DNA of 64,000 nucleotides from Pseudarthrobacter sp. IC2-21 (GTDB lineage: Bacteria > Actinomycetota > Actinomycetes > Actinomycetales > Micrococcaceae), in the NCBI RefSeq assembly GCF_034048115.1, contig NZ_CP139145.1, positions 2,170,001-2,234,000 of the forward strand. Direction: 5' to 3'. Both the position numbers and the translations under genes were made by a program. The notes below the pieces were generated by a model that did no database searches, was not told where the DNA came from, and was given only the letters and a program-made list of their open reading frames with translations. Numbering within the stretch: the first letter of the stretch is position 1; each line of letters starts with the position of its first letter. Shown piece after piece: positions 29,732 through 39,401 of the stretch.

Positions 29732-30736
29732 CTAGACGCTGGCGAGTGCAGCGGCGGACGGCTGCTGCCGTCCCTGCGCCACCTGGCTCGTGCCGAGCGC
29801 GTAACCCTCTGCCTTCGGCAGGACCTGGCGGCGGAGGTAATCCTGGTTGCTTGCGGTGACGCTGAGCCCGTCACCGCCGTAGTGCTCGGTGCAGAGAATG
29901 CCCTGGAAGCCAACGGACAGCGCCACTTTGAAGGCCTCGCGGTAATTGATGAGGCCGCTTTCCATGGGGGCAGGCATGGCCACGTAGGAGTCCCGGGCCA
30001 TGTCCTCATCGCGGATGTAGTTCTTCATGTGCCAGTAGTTGGAGTACGGGAGGGTTTTGGCCACCATCTCGCGCCAGTCCTCGATGGGGCGGTGGACCCG
30101 GATGAGGTTGCCGAGATCCGGGTTGAGCCCAACGTTGGACAGCCCGATGTCCTGGACGAGCTGCACGGAGGAGTCCGCGGTGCCCAGGTAGGTGTCCTCG
30201 TACATTTCGAGGGAGAGCAGGACGCCCACTTCCGCGGCGTGGCGGCCGAGTTCACGGAGCCGGCTGACGGCGTTGCCCCAGGCTTCCTTGTTCCCGGCCG
30301 GGTCCTTGTAGCCTTCGACAGTCCAGAACCAGAGCTGTTTTTGCTGCTCGGCCGTGATGGCCTGGTGCAGGCCGAAGGAGACTACTTCGCAGCCCAGCTC
30401 GGCGGCGGCGTCGATGGTGCGGTGGCTGTAGGCCAGGTTGGCTTCCCAGTTGCCTTCCTCGATGACGCTGCGCCGGATGGCGGAGATGACCGGAACGCCG
30501 ATGCCTACGGCGTCCGCCGTCCGTTTGAACTCGGCCAGCCGCTCCCCGCTGAGGTCCCCGGGCCGGACCCAGCTGTCCGTCAGGTCGGCGTTGGCAAAGC
30601 CGGCTTCCTTGACTTCGGTGAGGACCTCGGCCCAAACGGACGCGTCAGCATCGTTGATGTTCACGCCGTTGGCGTCGGTGCCCGGAAACTGCAGCAGGGC
30701 TGCGGTGATGGGCCAATTCTCAGCTGTGTAAGCCAC
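29732..30736 (-). CDS. Xylose-isomerase-like TIM-barrel enzyme (334 aa)
   Basis: This is a sugar phosphate isomerase/epimerase-family barrel with a full metal site: Glu177 (SLEMYEDTYLG), Asp207 (GLNPDLGNLIR), His236 (YWHMKNYIRD) and Glu284 (ILCTEHYGGDG). The family contains isomerases, epimerases, hydroxypyruvate isomerase, and also the decarboxylase OiaC, which turns 3-oxo-isoapionate into L-erythrulose. Since a 3HCDH-type dehydrogenase and tetrulose-phosphate enzymes follow, decarboxylation of a 3-oxo sugar acid is a reasonable guess; epimerisation is the alternative. It heads the operon. AAAGGAG lies nine bases before the GTG start. Confidence 0.8.
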   Translation of the reverse strand: MAYTAENWPITAALLQFPGTDANGVNINDADASVWAEVLTEVKEAGFANADLTDSWVRPGDLSGERLAEFKRTADAVGIGVPVISAIRRSVIEEGNWEANLAYSHRTIDAAAELGCEVVSFGLHQAITAEQQKQLWFWTVEGYKDPAGNKEAWGNAVSRLRELGRHAAEVGVLLSLEMYEDTYLGTADSSVQLVQDIGLSNVGLNPDLGNLIRVHRPIEDWREMVAKTLPYSNYWHMKNYIRDEDMARDSYVAMPAPMESGLINYREAFKVALSVGFQGILCTEHYGGDGLSVTASNQDYLRRQVLPKAEGYALGTSQVAQGRQQPSAAALASV

Positions 30737-30763
30737 GATGTTTTACTCCTTTGGAATCCTCTT

Positions 30764-30798
30764 TCCTATAGGATCTACTATCAAAAGGAAGTTGTCAA
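30764..30798 (-). promoter_or_regulatory. Promoter and likely GntR operator of the catabolic operon
   Basis: A consensus -35 TTGACA (30793-30798, minus strand) lies about 60 bases before the first gene. The likely -10 region downstream holds TAGATC (15-base spacer) and overlaps a palindrome, TCCTATAGGA (30764-30773). The longer plus-strand string CTATAGGATCT (30766-30776) occurs again just before the GntR gene, which marks it as the probable operator. Binding is inferred. Confidence 0.5.
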
Positions 30799-30829
30799 CG
30801 TCACACTGATGACTTCGTCGGGGCGGCCT

Positions 30830-31564
30830 CTAGTGTTCCGGGGCGTCCGCCATGGCCCTGGAGCGAACCTTCCGGATGTGCTCTGCCATGGCGGCCGCGG
30901 CCTTGTCCGGGTTGCCGGCCGTAAAGGCCTCCAGGACCGCCTGATGCTCGGCGATCGCATATTCGGCGTCCGTGATGCCCACGCCGCTGAAGAGGCGGAA
31001 ACGCTGCACCTGTCCCCCCAGGGCCGAGTAAGCGGCCTCCAGGAACTGGTTGCGGGTTAGCCGGGCGATTACCTGGTGGAACCGCTCATCCGCTTCGAGG
31101 TAGGCCTTGAATTCAGCAAAGGCGGGTCCCCGTGGTGCTGACTTCATGTCCTCAACCGTCTGGGCGAGCTCGGCCAGGCCGTGACGGGTGGTTCGTTCAC
31201 AGGCCAGGCGGGCATTTACCGGCTCAATCGCCAGGCGGGCCTCCATCAGCTCGGCAAAGTCCTCCCGCGTAAAGACGGGAGCTACCCGGTAACCCTTCAA
31301 CGCAACCCGGCGGACCATGCCGGTGTGTTCCAGGCGTGCCAGTGCCTCGCGGACGGGGGTGGGGGAAACATCGAGTTCACGGGCGGTCCCGTCAATGCTC
31401 ACCACGGCGCCTGGCGCCAGGCGCCCGTCCATGAGGGATGCCAACAGCTCGGCATAGACGTGATCGGCGAGCACCTGGCGGCTGACGCTCCGGCTGGTGG
31501 GGGCTGACCCGCGCAGGACTGCCGGCCTGGCATCGGCATGGGTTACTTTGGGCGCATTGGGCAT
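30830..31564 (-). CDS. GntR-family transcriptional regulator, FCD subfamily (244 aa)
   Basis: A winged helix-turn-helix (GTARELDVSPTPVREALARLEHTG, about residues 50-73) is followed by an all-helical FCD ligand domain. The latter has the usual metal-binding Asp/His pattern (DERFHQVIA, AIAEHQAVLEA, MAEHIRKVRSRA). FCD regulators sense small acids such as sugar acids or keto acids, which fits the operon's ACS-type transporter. It is encoded 93 bases upstream of the operon, on the same strand. The ATG has no ribosome site, and a TAGGAT hexamer six bases before it suggests a leaderless transcript that the repeated operator would shut off. Confidence 0.87.
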   Translation of the reverse strand: MPNAPKVTHADARPAVLRGSAPTSRSVSRQVLADHVYAELLASLMDGRLAPGAVVSIDGTARELDVSPTPVREALARLEHTGMVRRVALKGYRVAPVFTREDFAELMEARLAIEPVNARLACERTTRHGLAELAQTVEDMKSAPRGPAFAEFKAYLEADERFHQVIARLTRNQFLEAAYSALGGQVQRFRLFSGVGITDAEYAIAEHQAVLEAFTAGNPDKAAAAMAEHIRKVRSRAMADAPEH

Positions 31565-31568
31565 GGTC

Positions 31569-31579
31569 AGATCCTATAG
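31569..31579 (-). promoter_or_regulatory. Second copy of the CTATAGGATCT element, over the GntR gene's -10
   Basis: On the minus strand CTATAGGATCT lies 5-15 bases before the GntR ATG. It includes TAGGAT, which is correctly placed (six bases before the ATG) for a -10 of a leaderless message. The same 11-mer sits at 30766-30776 before the catabolic operon (there on the plus strand). Autoregulation is the simplest reading. Confidence 0.5.
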
Positions 31580-31617
31580 ATGCGGAAGGTTGCGGGCCAT
31601 TGTTGCGGGTACGGCAG

Positions 31618-31645
31618 AGCCCCGGCAGGCGGACCTGCCGGGGCT
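31618..31645 (-). terminator. Terminator hairpin after nusB
   Basis: AGCCCCGGCAGG (31618-31629), a CGGA loop and CCTGCCGGGGCT (31634-31645) form a perfect 12-bp GC-rich stem between the end of nusB and the GntR promoter. It should end the minus-strand efp-nusB transcript and insulate the accessory operon. A U-run on that strand is weak. Confidence 0.6.
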
Positions 31646-31692
31646 TTGCCCCGCGTGGCTTGGGCTCGGCGGGAGGGGTTACAGCGGCTGCG

Positions 31693-32103
31693 TCAGGCGA
31701 GCAGCGAAGGTTTCAGCTGCTGCAGGCGTCCCAGGAGGCCGTTGATGAACGACGGCGACTCATCAGTTGAGAGCGTTTTGGCCAGGGCCACTGCTTCACT
31801 GACGGCGACGCCGTCCGGGACGTCGTCGTTGTACAACAGTTCCCACGTGCCGATCCGCAGGATGACGCGGTCCACGGAAGGCATACGCTCCAGTGTCCAG
31901 CCCTGGGAATAGGTTTCGAGGAACTCGTCGATGGCGGTCTGCTGCGAGACGACACCTTCGACAATTTCAAGGGTGTACGGGTTGATGATCTGATCAGTCA
32001 TTTCGCGCCGTGCCCGCAGCACGTCAAAAGCCGAAACTGAGCGCTGCTCAGCCTCGAAAAGCACATCCAGTGCCCGGTTCCGGGCCTTTCCGCGGGCGCT
32101 CAC
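31693..32103 (-). CDS. nusB: Transcription antitermination protein NusB (136 aa)
   Basis: This all-helical RNA-binding protein pairs with NusE (S10) in rRNA antitermination. Family marks are RGKARNRALDVLFEAEQR at the N-terminus, IDEFLETYSQGWTLERMPSVDRVILRIGTWELLY in the middle (shown by its parts DRVILRIGTWEL) and AVALAKTLSTDESPSFINGLLG near the end. The GTG start shares a base with the TAG of efp (TAGTG), the usual efp-nusB pairing. Confidence 0.95.
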   Translation of the reverse strand: MSARGKARNRALDVLFEAEQRSVSAFDVLRARREMTDQIINPYTLEIVEGVVSQQTAIDEFLETYSQGWTLERMPSVDRVILRIGTWELLYNDDVPDGVAVSEAVALAKTLSTDESPSFINGLLGRLQQLKPSLLA

Positions 32104-32666
32104 TACTCGCTGACCCGGCCGAGGTAGCTGCCGTCGCGAGTGTCAACCTTGACCTTGGTGTTGTTCTCAACGAACAGCGGAACCTGGATTTCGTAACCCG
32201 TTTCCAGGGTTGCCGGCTTGGTGCCGGCGGAGGACCGGTCGCCCTGCAGGCCCGGTTCGGTGTAGGTGATCTCCAGGACAACGCTCGGCGGGAGTTCGAT
32301 GTAGAGCGGGTTGCCTTCGTGGATGGCGATGTTGACCATCTGGTTCTCCAGCATGAAGTTGGTGGCGTCGCCCACCGTTGCACCGGAGACCGTGATCTGG
32401 TCGAAGTCGGAAGTGTCCATGAACACGAAGTCGGCACCGTCCTGGTACAGGTACTGGTAGTCGCGGCGGTCAACCGTGGCGGTCTCAATCTTGAGGCCGG
32501 CGTTGAACGTCTTGTCCACAACCTTGCCGGACATCACGTTCCGCATCTTGGTCCGTACAAAGGCGCCACCCTTGCCGGGCTTGACGTGCTGAAATTCGAT
32601 GACGTTCCAGAGCTGGCCTTCGAGCTTCAGGACCGTGCCGTTCTTGATGTCGTTAGTGGTTGCCAC
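32103..32666 (-). CDS. efp: Translation elongation factor P (187 aa)
   Basis: EF-P relieves ribosomes stalled at proline runs. The N-terminal KOW-like domain holds the conserved loop [12 protein letters not shown], whose Lys is the functional tip (whether it is modified cannot be told). The two OB domains follow, ending in [13 protein letters not shown] start has AAAGGA upstream. It is followed by nusB with overlapping codons. Confidence 0.96.
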   Translation of the reverse strand: MATTNDIKNGTVLKLEGQLWNVIEFQHVKPGKGGAFVRTKMRNVMSGKVVDKTFNAGLKIETATVDRRDYQYLYQDGADFVFMDTSDFDQITVSGATVGDATNFMLENQMVNIAIHEGNPLYIELPPSVVLEITYTEPGLQGDRSSAGTKPATLETGYEIQVPLFVENNTKVKVDTRDGSYLGRVSE

Positions 32667-32819
32667 TGGTTTCCTTTGGTTTCTTCGTCCGGTGAGTTCT
32701 CAGACGTTCTATGCCGGTCAGTCAGGCCGGGAGGCCCGCCAACTCGTGTTTGTCAAAAATCCAAGAACTATTCTACCGGTAATTTCAAGGCAGCCTGCGT
32801 CCCGGGACGGCCGCCCCTC

Positions 32820-33337
32820 TCAGCAGGCAAGGTCCAGGACCTCCCGCGCGCGCTGGAGGGCCACCGTGGACGAGTAGATCTGGGCGGCGTCAGCGGATTG
32901 CGCCACGCGCAGGTCCAACGCGCGGGCGAAGGCTTCAACAGCTGCGGAGATGTGGCCGGAGGTGTACTGAACCTTGCCGATGTACTGCAGGACCAGGGCC
33001 TCACGCTCGGTTCCCTGGAACTCGGCGAGCAGTTGCTTGAAGAGTTCCAGTGCCCGGTCCGAGCGGTGCGACACGCGCAGCACCTCTGCCTCGAATGCCC
33101 GCAGCCGGAACGATTCGGGGTCCTTGAACCGTGCTTCGGCCAGCAGTTCGGCAGCCTCCGCGGCGTGCCCTTCCACGATCAGGACAAAGATGTGGTCTGC
33201 CGGGTCGGTGGACGCTGCAAGGGCCGTGCTGCAGGCCTCCGCATTGATGATTTCCGGCATCAGGGTCAGCGGATTGACCCGGATGCCGGGAAAGCCTGCT
33301 TCCGGCCAGTCGCTGGTGCCCGCCAGGTCGCCCTGCA

Positions 33338-33338
<1 letters not shown>
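32820..33338 (-). CDS. Tetratricopeptide-repeat protein of unknown role (172 aa)
   Basis: Helical repeats of the TPR kind fill residues 50-172 (for example HAAEAAELLAEARFKDPES and HISAAVEAFARALDLR). An N-terminal segment (MQGDLAGTSDWPEAGFPG) without known motifs precedes them. No signal peptide or membrane span is seen, so it should be a cytoplasmic protein-interaction module. Its ATG shares a base with the aroB TGA (TGATG), which implies co-translation with the shikimate genes, although nothing ties it to that pathway. Related actinobacteria often have aroQ or a peptidase here. Confidence 0.75.
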
Positions 33339-34974
<1,636 letters not shown>

Positions 34975-34994
34975 CCCTTTGCTCCCGCGGGGCA

Positions 34995-36194
34995 CTAGTG
35001 GCCGATCGAGTCCAGGGTGGCCGGAATGCTGTCCAGGTAACCCTTGATGTTGCGTGCGGTTTCCGCAATGGAATCGCCGCCAAACTTTTCCGCGACGGCT
35101 TCGGCGAGGACCAGCGCCACCATCGCTTCCGCGACCACGCCGGCGGCCGGCACGGCACAGACGTCCGAGCGCTGGTGGTGGGCCTTGGCCGGCTCCCCGG
35201 TGCTGACGTCCACAGTCCGCAGGGCTCGCGGGACGGTGGCGATGGGCTTCATGGCCGCACGGACGCGCAGGACATCGCCGATACTCATGCCGCCCTCGAT
35301 CCCGCCGGCACGGTTGCTGGTGCGCACAATCCTGCCGTCCGAATCCTTGACAATCTCGTCGTGGGCGGCGGAGCCGCGGCGCGCGGCCGTCAGGAACCCG
35401 TCACCGACTTCCACGCCCTTAATGGCCTGGATGCCCATCAGGGCTGCGGCGAGCCGCGAGTCGAGCCGGCGGTCCCAGTGGACGTAGCTTCCCAGGCCCG
35501 GCGGGAGCCCGTAGGCGAGGACCTCCACCACGCCGCCCAGGGTTTCGCCTTCCTTGTGCGCGGCGTCGACCTCGGCCACCATGGCGTCGGATGTCTCCCG
35601 GTCGAAGCACCGCAGCGGATCTGCGTCCAGCGCGATGACGTCGGCCGGAACAGGCAGCGGGCGCCCCTCGGGAACGGTCACACTGGCGATGGAAACAGTG
35701 TGGCTGACCAGTTCGATGCCCAGCTGTTTCAGGAACTGTGCGGCGACGGTGCCCATGGCTACCCGGGTGGCAGTTTCGCGGGCGCTGGCCCGCTCCAGCA
35801 CCGGACGTGCTTCAGCAAAGCCGTATTTCTGCATGCCGGTGAAATCGGCGTGGCCCGGCCGGGGCCTGGTCAGCGGTGCGTTGCGTGCCAGGTCTGCGAG
35901 AACGTCAGGATCCACGGGGTCGGCCGCCATGATCTGTTCCCATTTGGGCCACTCTGTATTGGCCACCTGGATGGCCACCGGTCCGCCCTGCGTCAGTCCG
36001 TGGCGGACACCGCCGAGGATGGTAACGACATCCTGCTCGAACTTCATCCGCGCGCCACGGCCGTAACCGAGTCGGCGCCGTGCCAGCGAATCGGCGATCT
36101 GTCCGCTGGTGATTTCCACACCGGCGGGGACGCCTTCAATAATTCCCATCAGAGCCGGACCATGGGATTCACCGGCTGTCAACCAACGCAACAT
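34995..36194 (-). CDS. aroC: Chorismate synthase (399 aa)
   Basis: Last step of the shikimate pathway, using reduced FMN. The start [15 protein letters not shown] is the classic N-terminus, and the ATG at 36194 was chosen for that reason; the open frame upstream has no family match. Other motifs are [29 protein letters not shown] and [14 protein letters not shown]. An AGGATGGAAATT stretch gives a fair ribosome site. It is 26 bases after aroE. Confidence 0.96.
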   Translation of the reverse strand: MLRWLTAGESHGPALMGIIEGVPAGVEITSGQIADSLARRRLGYGRGARMKFEQDVVTILGGVRHGLTQGGPVAIQVANTEWPKWEQIMAADPVDPDVLADLARNAPLTRPRPGHADFTGMQKYGFAEARPVLERASARETATRVAMGTVAAQFLKQLGIELVSHTVSIASVTVPEGRPLPVPADVIALDADPLRCFDRETSDAMVAEVDAAHKEGETLGGVVEVLAYGLPPGLGSYVHWDRRLDSRLAAALMGIQAIKGVEVGDGFLTAARRGSAAHDEIVKDSDGRIVRTSNRAGGIEGGMSIGDVLRVRAAMKPIATVPRALRTVDVSTGEPAKAHHQRSDVCAVPAAGVVAEAMVALVLAEAVAEKFGGDSIAETARNIKGYLDSIPATLDSIGH

Positions 36195-36220
36195 AATTTC
36201 CATCCTGCCACGTATGGCTG

Positions 36221-37081
36221 TCAGAACGCCCGTCGGGGAAGGCCGACTGAGTCGCACATCACATCTATGACCGCTGCGTTAACGTCGTCACCGCGGCCGG
36301 TAAAGAGCCGCACCTGTTCCACCGCCTGGTACAGGAGCATTTCCAGACCCGGGACCACGGTTCCGCCGCCCGCCTGCCAGACCGCAGCAATCCGGCTTGG
36401 CCAGGGGTCATAGGCGACATCGAGCAGCACGCCCGGAGTCCCGCTTCCCAAGGCTGCGATGCTGACCGCCAGGTTGTCAGCCGCGCGCGGCGGCAGTGTT
36501 GAAATCACGACGTCGGCACGCGCCGTGGGTGCGGCTGCTTCGGTCATCGGCCGCACATCGATGGACACGCCGACACCGGCGGCCGCGGCCAGTGCTTCGG
36601 TGGCCCGCGACGGATCACGGACAAATACCTGGGCATGCCCTGTGCCAAGATCCTTCAGTGCGGCAACGGCCGCCGCGGCCGTGCCGCCTCCGCCCAGGAC
36701 GACGGCGGACGGACTGGGCAGAGCCCCGGCGTAGCGGACCGCGTTGACAATTCCGGCGACGTCAGTGTTGTAACCCACCCGCCGGACGGACCCGCCGGAT
36801 TCCTCGAAGGCCACGGTGTTCACCACGCCCAGTGTGCGGGCCACCCCGCGGACTTCGTCCACTTCCGCGACCATCCCGGTCTTCAACGGCATGGTGACCG
36901 AGAGCCCGCGCCAGCCGTCCTGCTGCCTGACCTGCTCCATAAAAGCGGGTAGCGCCTGCTCCGTCAGATCCACTGCCGTGTACGCGATGTCAAGCCCCAG
37001 CCTGCCGTAGGCCGCCAGGTGCAGGGCCGGTGATTTGGAGTGGCTGATCGGGTGGCCCAGCACGGCCGCCCGATGGCTCAC
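36221..37081 (-). CDS. aroE: Shikimate dehydrogenase (286 aa)
   Basis: The enzyme reduces 3-dehydroshikimate. Substrate-binding residues are seen in [16 protein letters not shown], the catalytic Lys in VTMPLKTGM and the Asp in YNTDVAG. The NADP-binding loop is [16 protein letters not shown]. The GTG at 37081 overlaps the mltG stop (GTGA) and is chosen over a GTG nine codons upstream (37108). Neither has a clear ribosome site. Confidence 0.93.
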   Translation of the reverse strand: MSHRAAVLGHPISHSKSPALHLAAYGRLGLDIAYTAVDLTEQALPAFMEQVRQQDGWRGLSVTMPLKTGMVAEVDEVRGVARTLGVVNTVAFEESGGSVRRVGYNTDVAGIVNAVRYAGALPSPSAVVLGGGGTAAAAVAALKDLGTGHAQVFVRDPSRATEALAAAAGVGVSIDVRPMTEAAAPTARADVVISTLPPRAADNLAVSIAALGSGTPGVLLDVAYDPWPSRIAAVWQAGGGTVVPGLEMLLYQAVEQVRLFTGRGDDVNAAVIDVMCDSVGLPRRAF

Positions 37082-38799
37082 GCGCAGCGGCCGGTGTTGG
37101 CCCGGCACCAGCTGTTGTACTGCTCCACGTAGCCGTTGTGCTCTGCCAGCGTCTTGGAGAACTTGGTTTCCTTGGTGTCCAGGTTGATGGTCACCCAGTA
37201 CAGGTAATCGTTGGTCTTGGGCTTCGCCGCGGCATCAATGGCGGTCTTGCCGGGTGACCCGATGGGACCGGGGGGCAGGCCGGGGTTGGCGTAGGTGTTA
37301 TAGGGGTTGGACTTGTCCTGGCGCTCTGCATCCGTGAAGTTGAAGCTCTTGGTGCCCAGCCCGTACGTTACGGCCGAGTCCACCTGAAGGAAGCCGCCCG
37401 TCTGGTCATTGGGCTTGAGCCGGTTGTAGATGGCACCGGCAACGTCGCCGTACTCCGCCTGACCGCCCTCGGCCTGGACAATACTGGCAACAATGATGGC
37501 CTCGTACTGCTTCGCCGGATCTGAGATCCCCTGGGCCACTAGCTCGTCCGTGGTCGTCTTGACCAGGGCCTGGAGGATGTCTTTCGCCGGGGTCCCGAGC
37601 GGGAACCGGTACTCCCCCGGGTGCAGGAAGCCTTCGAGGTTCTTGGCGTTTGCCGGCAGGCCGAACTGCTGCGGGGAGTCGCTGAACTGCTTCAGCTGCT
37701 GGACTTTGATACCCGAGCCTTCGGAAATCGCCTGTAGCGATTCGTCAATCCTCAAGCCCGCGCTGAGGGCAAAGTAAATGACCTTGGTCCTGTCATGGCC
37801 GAGGAGCACGTTAACGGCGTCGGAGTTCTTCATTTCCGATTTGAAAGTGAAGTCCCCCGGTGACAGCGTCCCACCGGAAGCGGTGAACGCCTGCAGGAAG
37901 GTGTCCGCGTTGGCGACGACCTTACCTGACTCCAGTTTGGTGGCCACGGAACGCATGCCTTCGCCCGGCTGGACCGAGACCTTGACCTCGCCGCTGCCGG
38001 GGCCGGGGTAATCACTGGCCTTGTCGCTCCCCAGCAAGGGCTTCAGGAACTGCGCGCCCACGGCGATGGCTGCCACAAACACCACGAGCGTCAGGAACAG
38101 GGCCAGGAGGCGCCGTCTGCGCCGGACCTTCTTCGAGGGCTTGGTCACCACGGAGCTGGCCGCAGCCCCGGCGAGGAGGCCGGCATTCGGGTGTTCGTCG
38201 GGGAGCGCGTCATGCCCGTCCTCAAGGTAGGGGGCATGATGGCCGTCTTCTGCGTATGGCTGACCGTCGTCGTGCTGACCCTCATAGGGCTGGTGGTCGT
38301 AGGGGTGGAGTTCCTCGGGGTGGGCGTATCCCGTCGGGTGGCCCTCGTAATGCTCGGCCCCGTAAACCTCGGCATTGTGGGCGTCAACAGCCTGGTGATG
38401 GTCAACGTCGACGTCCGGCATGGCGGGCGGGACCTGCGGATGCACCTGGGTGGGTGCATCGTCCTGGATCGAGGGCTGGGCGTCAGGCTGCGCAGGGACG
38501 CCCTGACGCTGTGCCTGAGGCCCGGCAGGCTCCACCACGGGTTCGGCCGCGCCAAGGGGCTCGCGGTCAGGTTCCGGTGGTGCAGCCGCCGGTGCAATGG
38601 CCCCGGGCGCCGCGACGTCCGCAGCTTCAGGCTCCCGCCCCGGGGCGGAGGGGTCCTGGCCGGTTTCGTACGCCTGTTCCGGAACCGCATTGGCGTCCCG
38701 CGTGTGTTTCTCCAATGCGCGCAGCTCTTTCCGGGTCAGCGGCCTGGCGCCATCTTGATTGATGGCGCCTGAGGCGTCGTCGTTATTGGACGGGCTCAC
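37078..38799 (-). CDS. mltG: Endolytic murein transglycosylase MltG with long acidic His-rich N-terminus (573 aa)
   Basis: MltG cuts nascent peptidoglycan strands. After a basic stop-transfer patch (KKVRRRRR) one membrane span lies at about 231-252 (LLALFLTLVVFVAAIAVGAQF), followed by the LysM-like and YceG catalytic domain. The catalytic Glu is in IVASIVQAEGGQAEYG and the later motif is LQVDSAVTYGLG. The first 225 residues are cytoplasmic and of low complexity, rich in Pro, Ala, His, Tyr and Asp, far longer than in Escherichia coli MltG. The start is the GTG at 38799 with GGAAGG upstream; it overlaps ruvX by 17 bases. The C-terminus ends [10 protein letters not shown]. Confidence 0.92.
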   Translation of the reverse strand: MSPSNNDDASGAINQDGARPLTRKELRALEKHTRDANAVPEQAYETGQDPSAPGREPEAADVAAPGAIAPAAAPPEPDREPLGAAEPVVEPAGPQAQRQGVPAQPDAQPSIQDDAPTQVHPQVPPAMPDVDVDHHQAVDAHNAEVYGAEHYEGHPTGYAHPEELHPYDHQPYEGQHDDGQPYAEDGHHAPYLEDGHDALPDEHPNAGLLAGAAASSVVTKPSKKVRRRRRLLALFLTLVVFVAAIAVGAQFLKPLLGSDKASDYPGPGSGEVKVSVQPGEGMRSVATKLESGKVVANADTFLQAFTASGGTLSPGDFTFKSEMKNSDAVNVLLGHDRTKVIYFALSAGLRIDESLQAISEGSGIKVQQLKQFSDSPQQFGLPANAKNLEGFLHPGEYRFPLGTPAKDILQALVKTTTDELVAQGISDPAKQYEAIIVASIVQAEGGQAEYGDVAGAIYNRLKPNDQTGGFLQVDSAVTYGLGTKSFNFTDAERQDKSNPYNTYANPGLPPGPIGSPGKTAIDAAAKPKTNDYLYWVTINLDTKETKFSKTLAEHNGYVEQYNSWCRANTGRCA

Positions 38800-39394
38800 T
38801 GTAGCCTTCCGTGTTCTGAAATCGAGTCTTGCCTTCGGACGCCGCAGTGCCGGCCTGAGCTGGTCCGCCTGTTCCTGAAGGCTGCGGACCGGTCGGCGCG
38901 CTGACGCGGCTCCCAACGTCCGTTCCCCTGGCTTTTTGCATGTCGATGGCGTGCTGGAGAATGCCTGCCGCCGCAACCTGATCCACAACTTTACGGTGAT
39001 TGCGGCTGCTCATGCCAGCTTCGTGCAGGTTCCTGTGAGCCGTCACACTGCTGAGCCGCTCGTCCACGAGGTTCACGGGGACGTCCAGACCCCGGCCGGC
39101 CAGCTCGGTCACGAGCAGCCCGGCGTACTCGGCAGCCATTCGGGCGGAGGCGTGCTCCTCCCCCTTCATGGTGCGCGGAAGCCCCACGATGATCTGGACG
39201 GCGCCGAGTTCCTGCGCCAGTGAAGCGATCACCCGCACGTCGGAGTTTTTCTTCGCGTTCCGGTCAAGGGTCTTATACGGCGTGGCCAGGATGGCATCCC
39301 GGTCGCAGATGGCCACCCCCACCCGGACGGTGCCAACGTCTACCCCCAGTTTGATGCCCTGGGGGTAGTCGCCGGCTGCAACAGGTTCAGTCAC
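38783..39394 (-). CDS. ruvX: YqgF/RuvX-type putative Holliday junction resolvase / pre-16S rRNA nuclease (203 aa)
   Basis: This RNase-H-fold protein carries the metal-binding Asp in LGVDVGTVRVGVAICD, a Glu in IIVGLPRTMKGEEH and the last Asp/Glu pair in VNLVDERLSS. In E. coli, YqgF processes the 5' end of 16S rRNA; a resolvase role has also been suggested. The GTG at 39394 follows the alaS stop by seven bases with AAGG in between. An Arg/Thr/Gly-rich tail of about 45 residues after HAIDMQKARG extends beyond the fold. Confidence 0.92.
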   Translation of the reverse strand: MTEPVAAGDYPQGIKLGVDVGTVRVGVAICDRDAILATPYKTLDRNAKKNSDVRVIASLAQELGAVQIIVGLPRTMKGEEHASARMAAEYAGLLVTELAGRGLDVPVNLVDERLSSVTAHRNLHEAGMSSRNHRKVVDQVAAAGILQHAIDMQKARGTDVGSRVSAPTGPQPSGTGGPAQAGTAASEGKTRFQNTEGYSEPVQ

Positions 39395-39401
39395 GGGTGC
39401 C

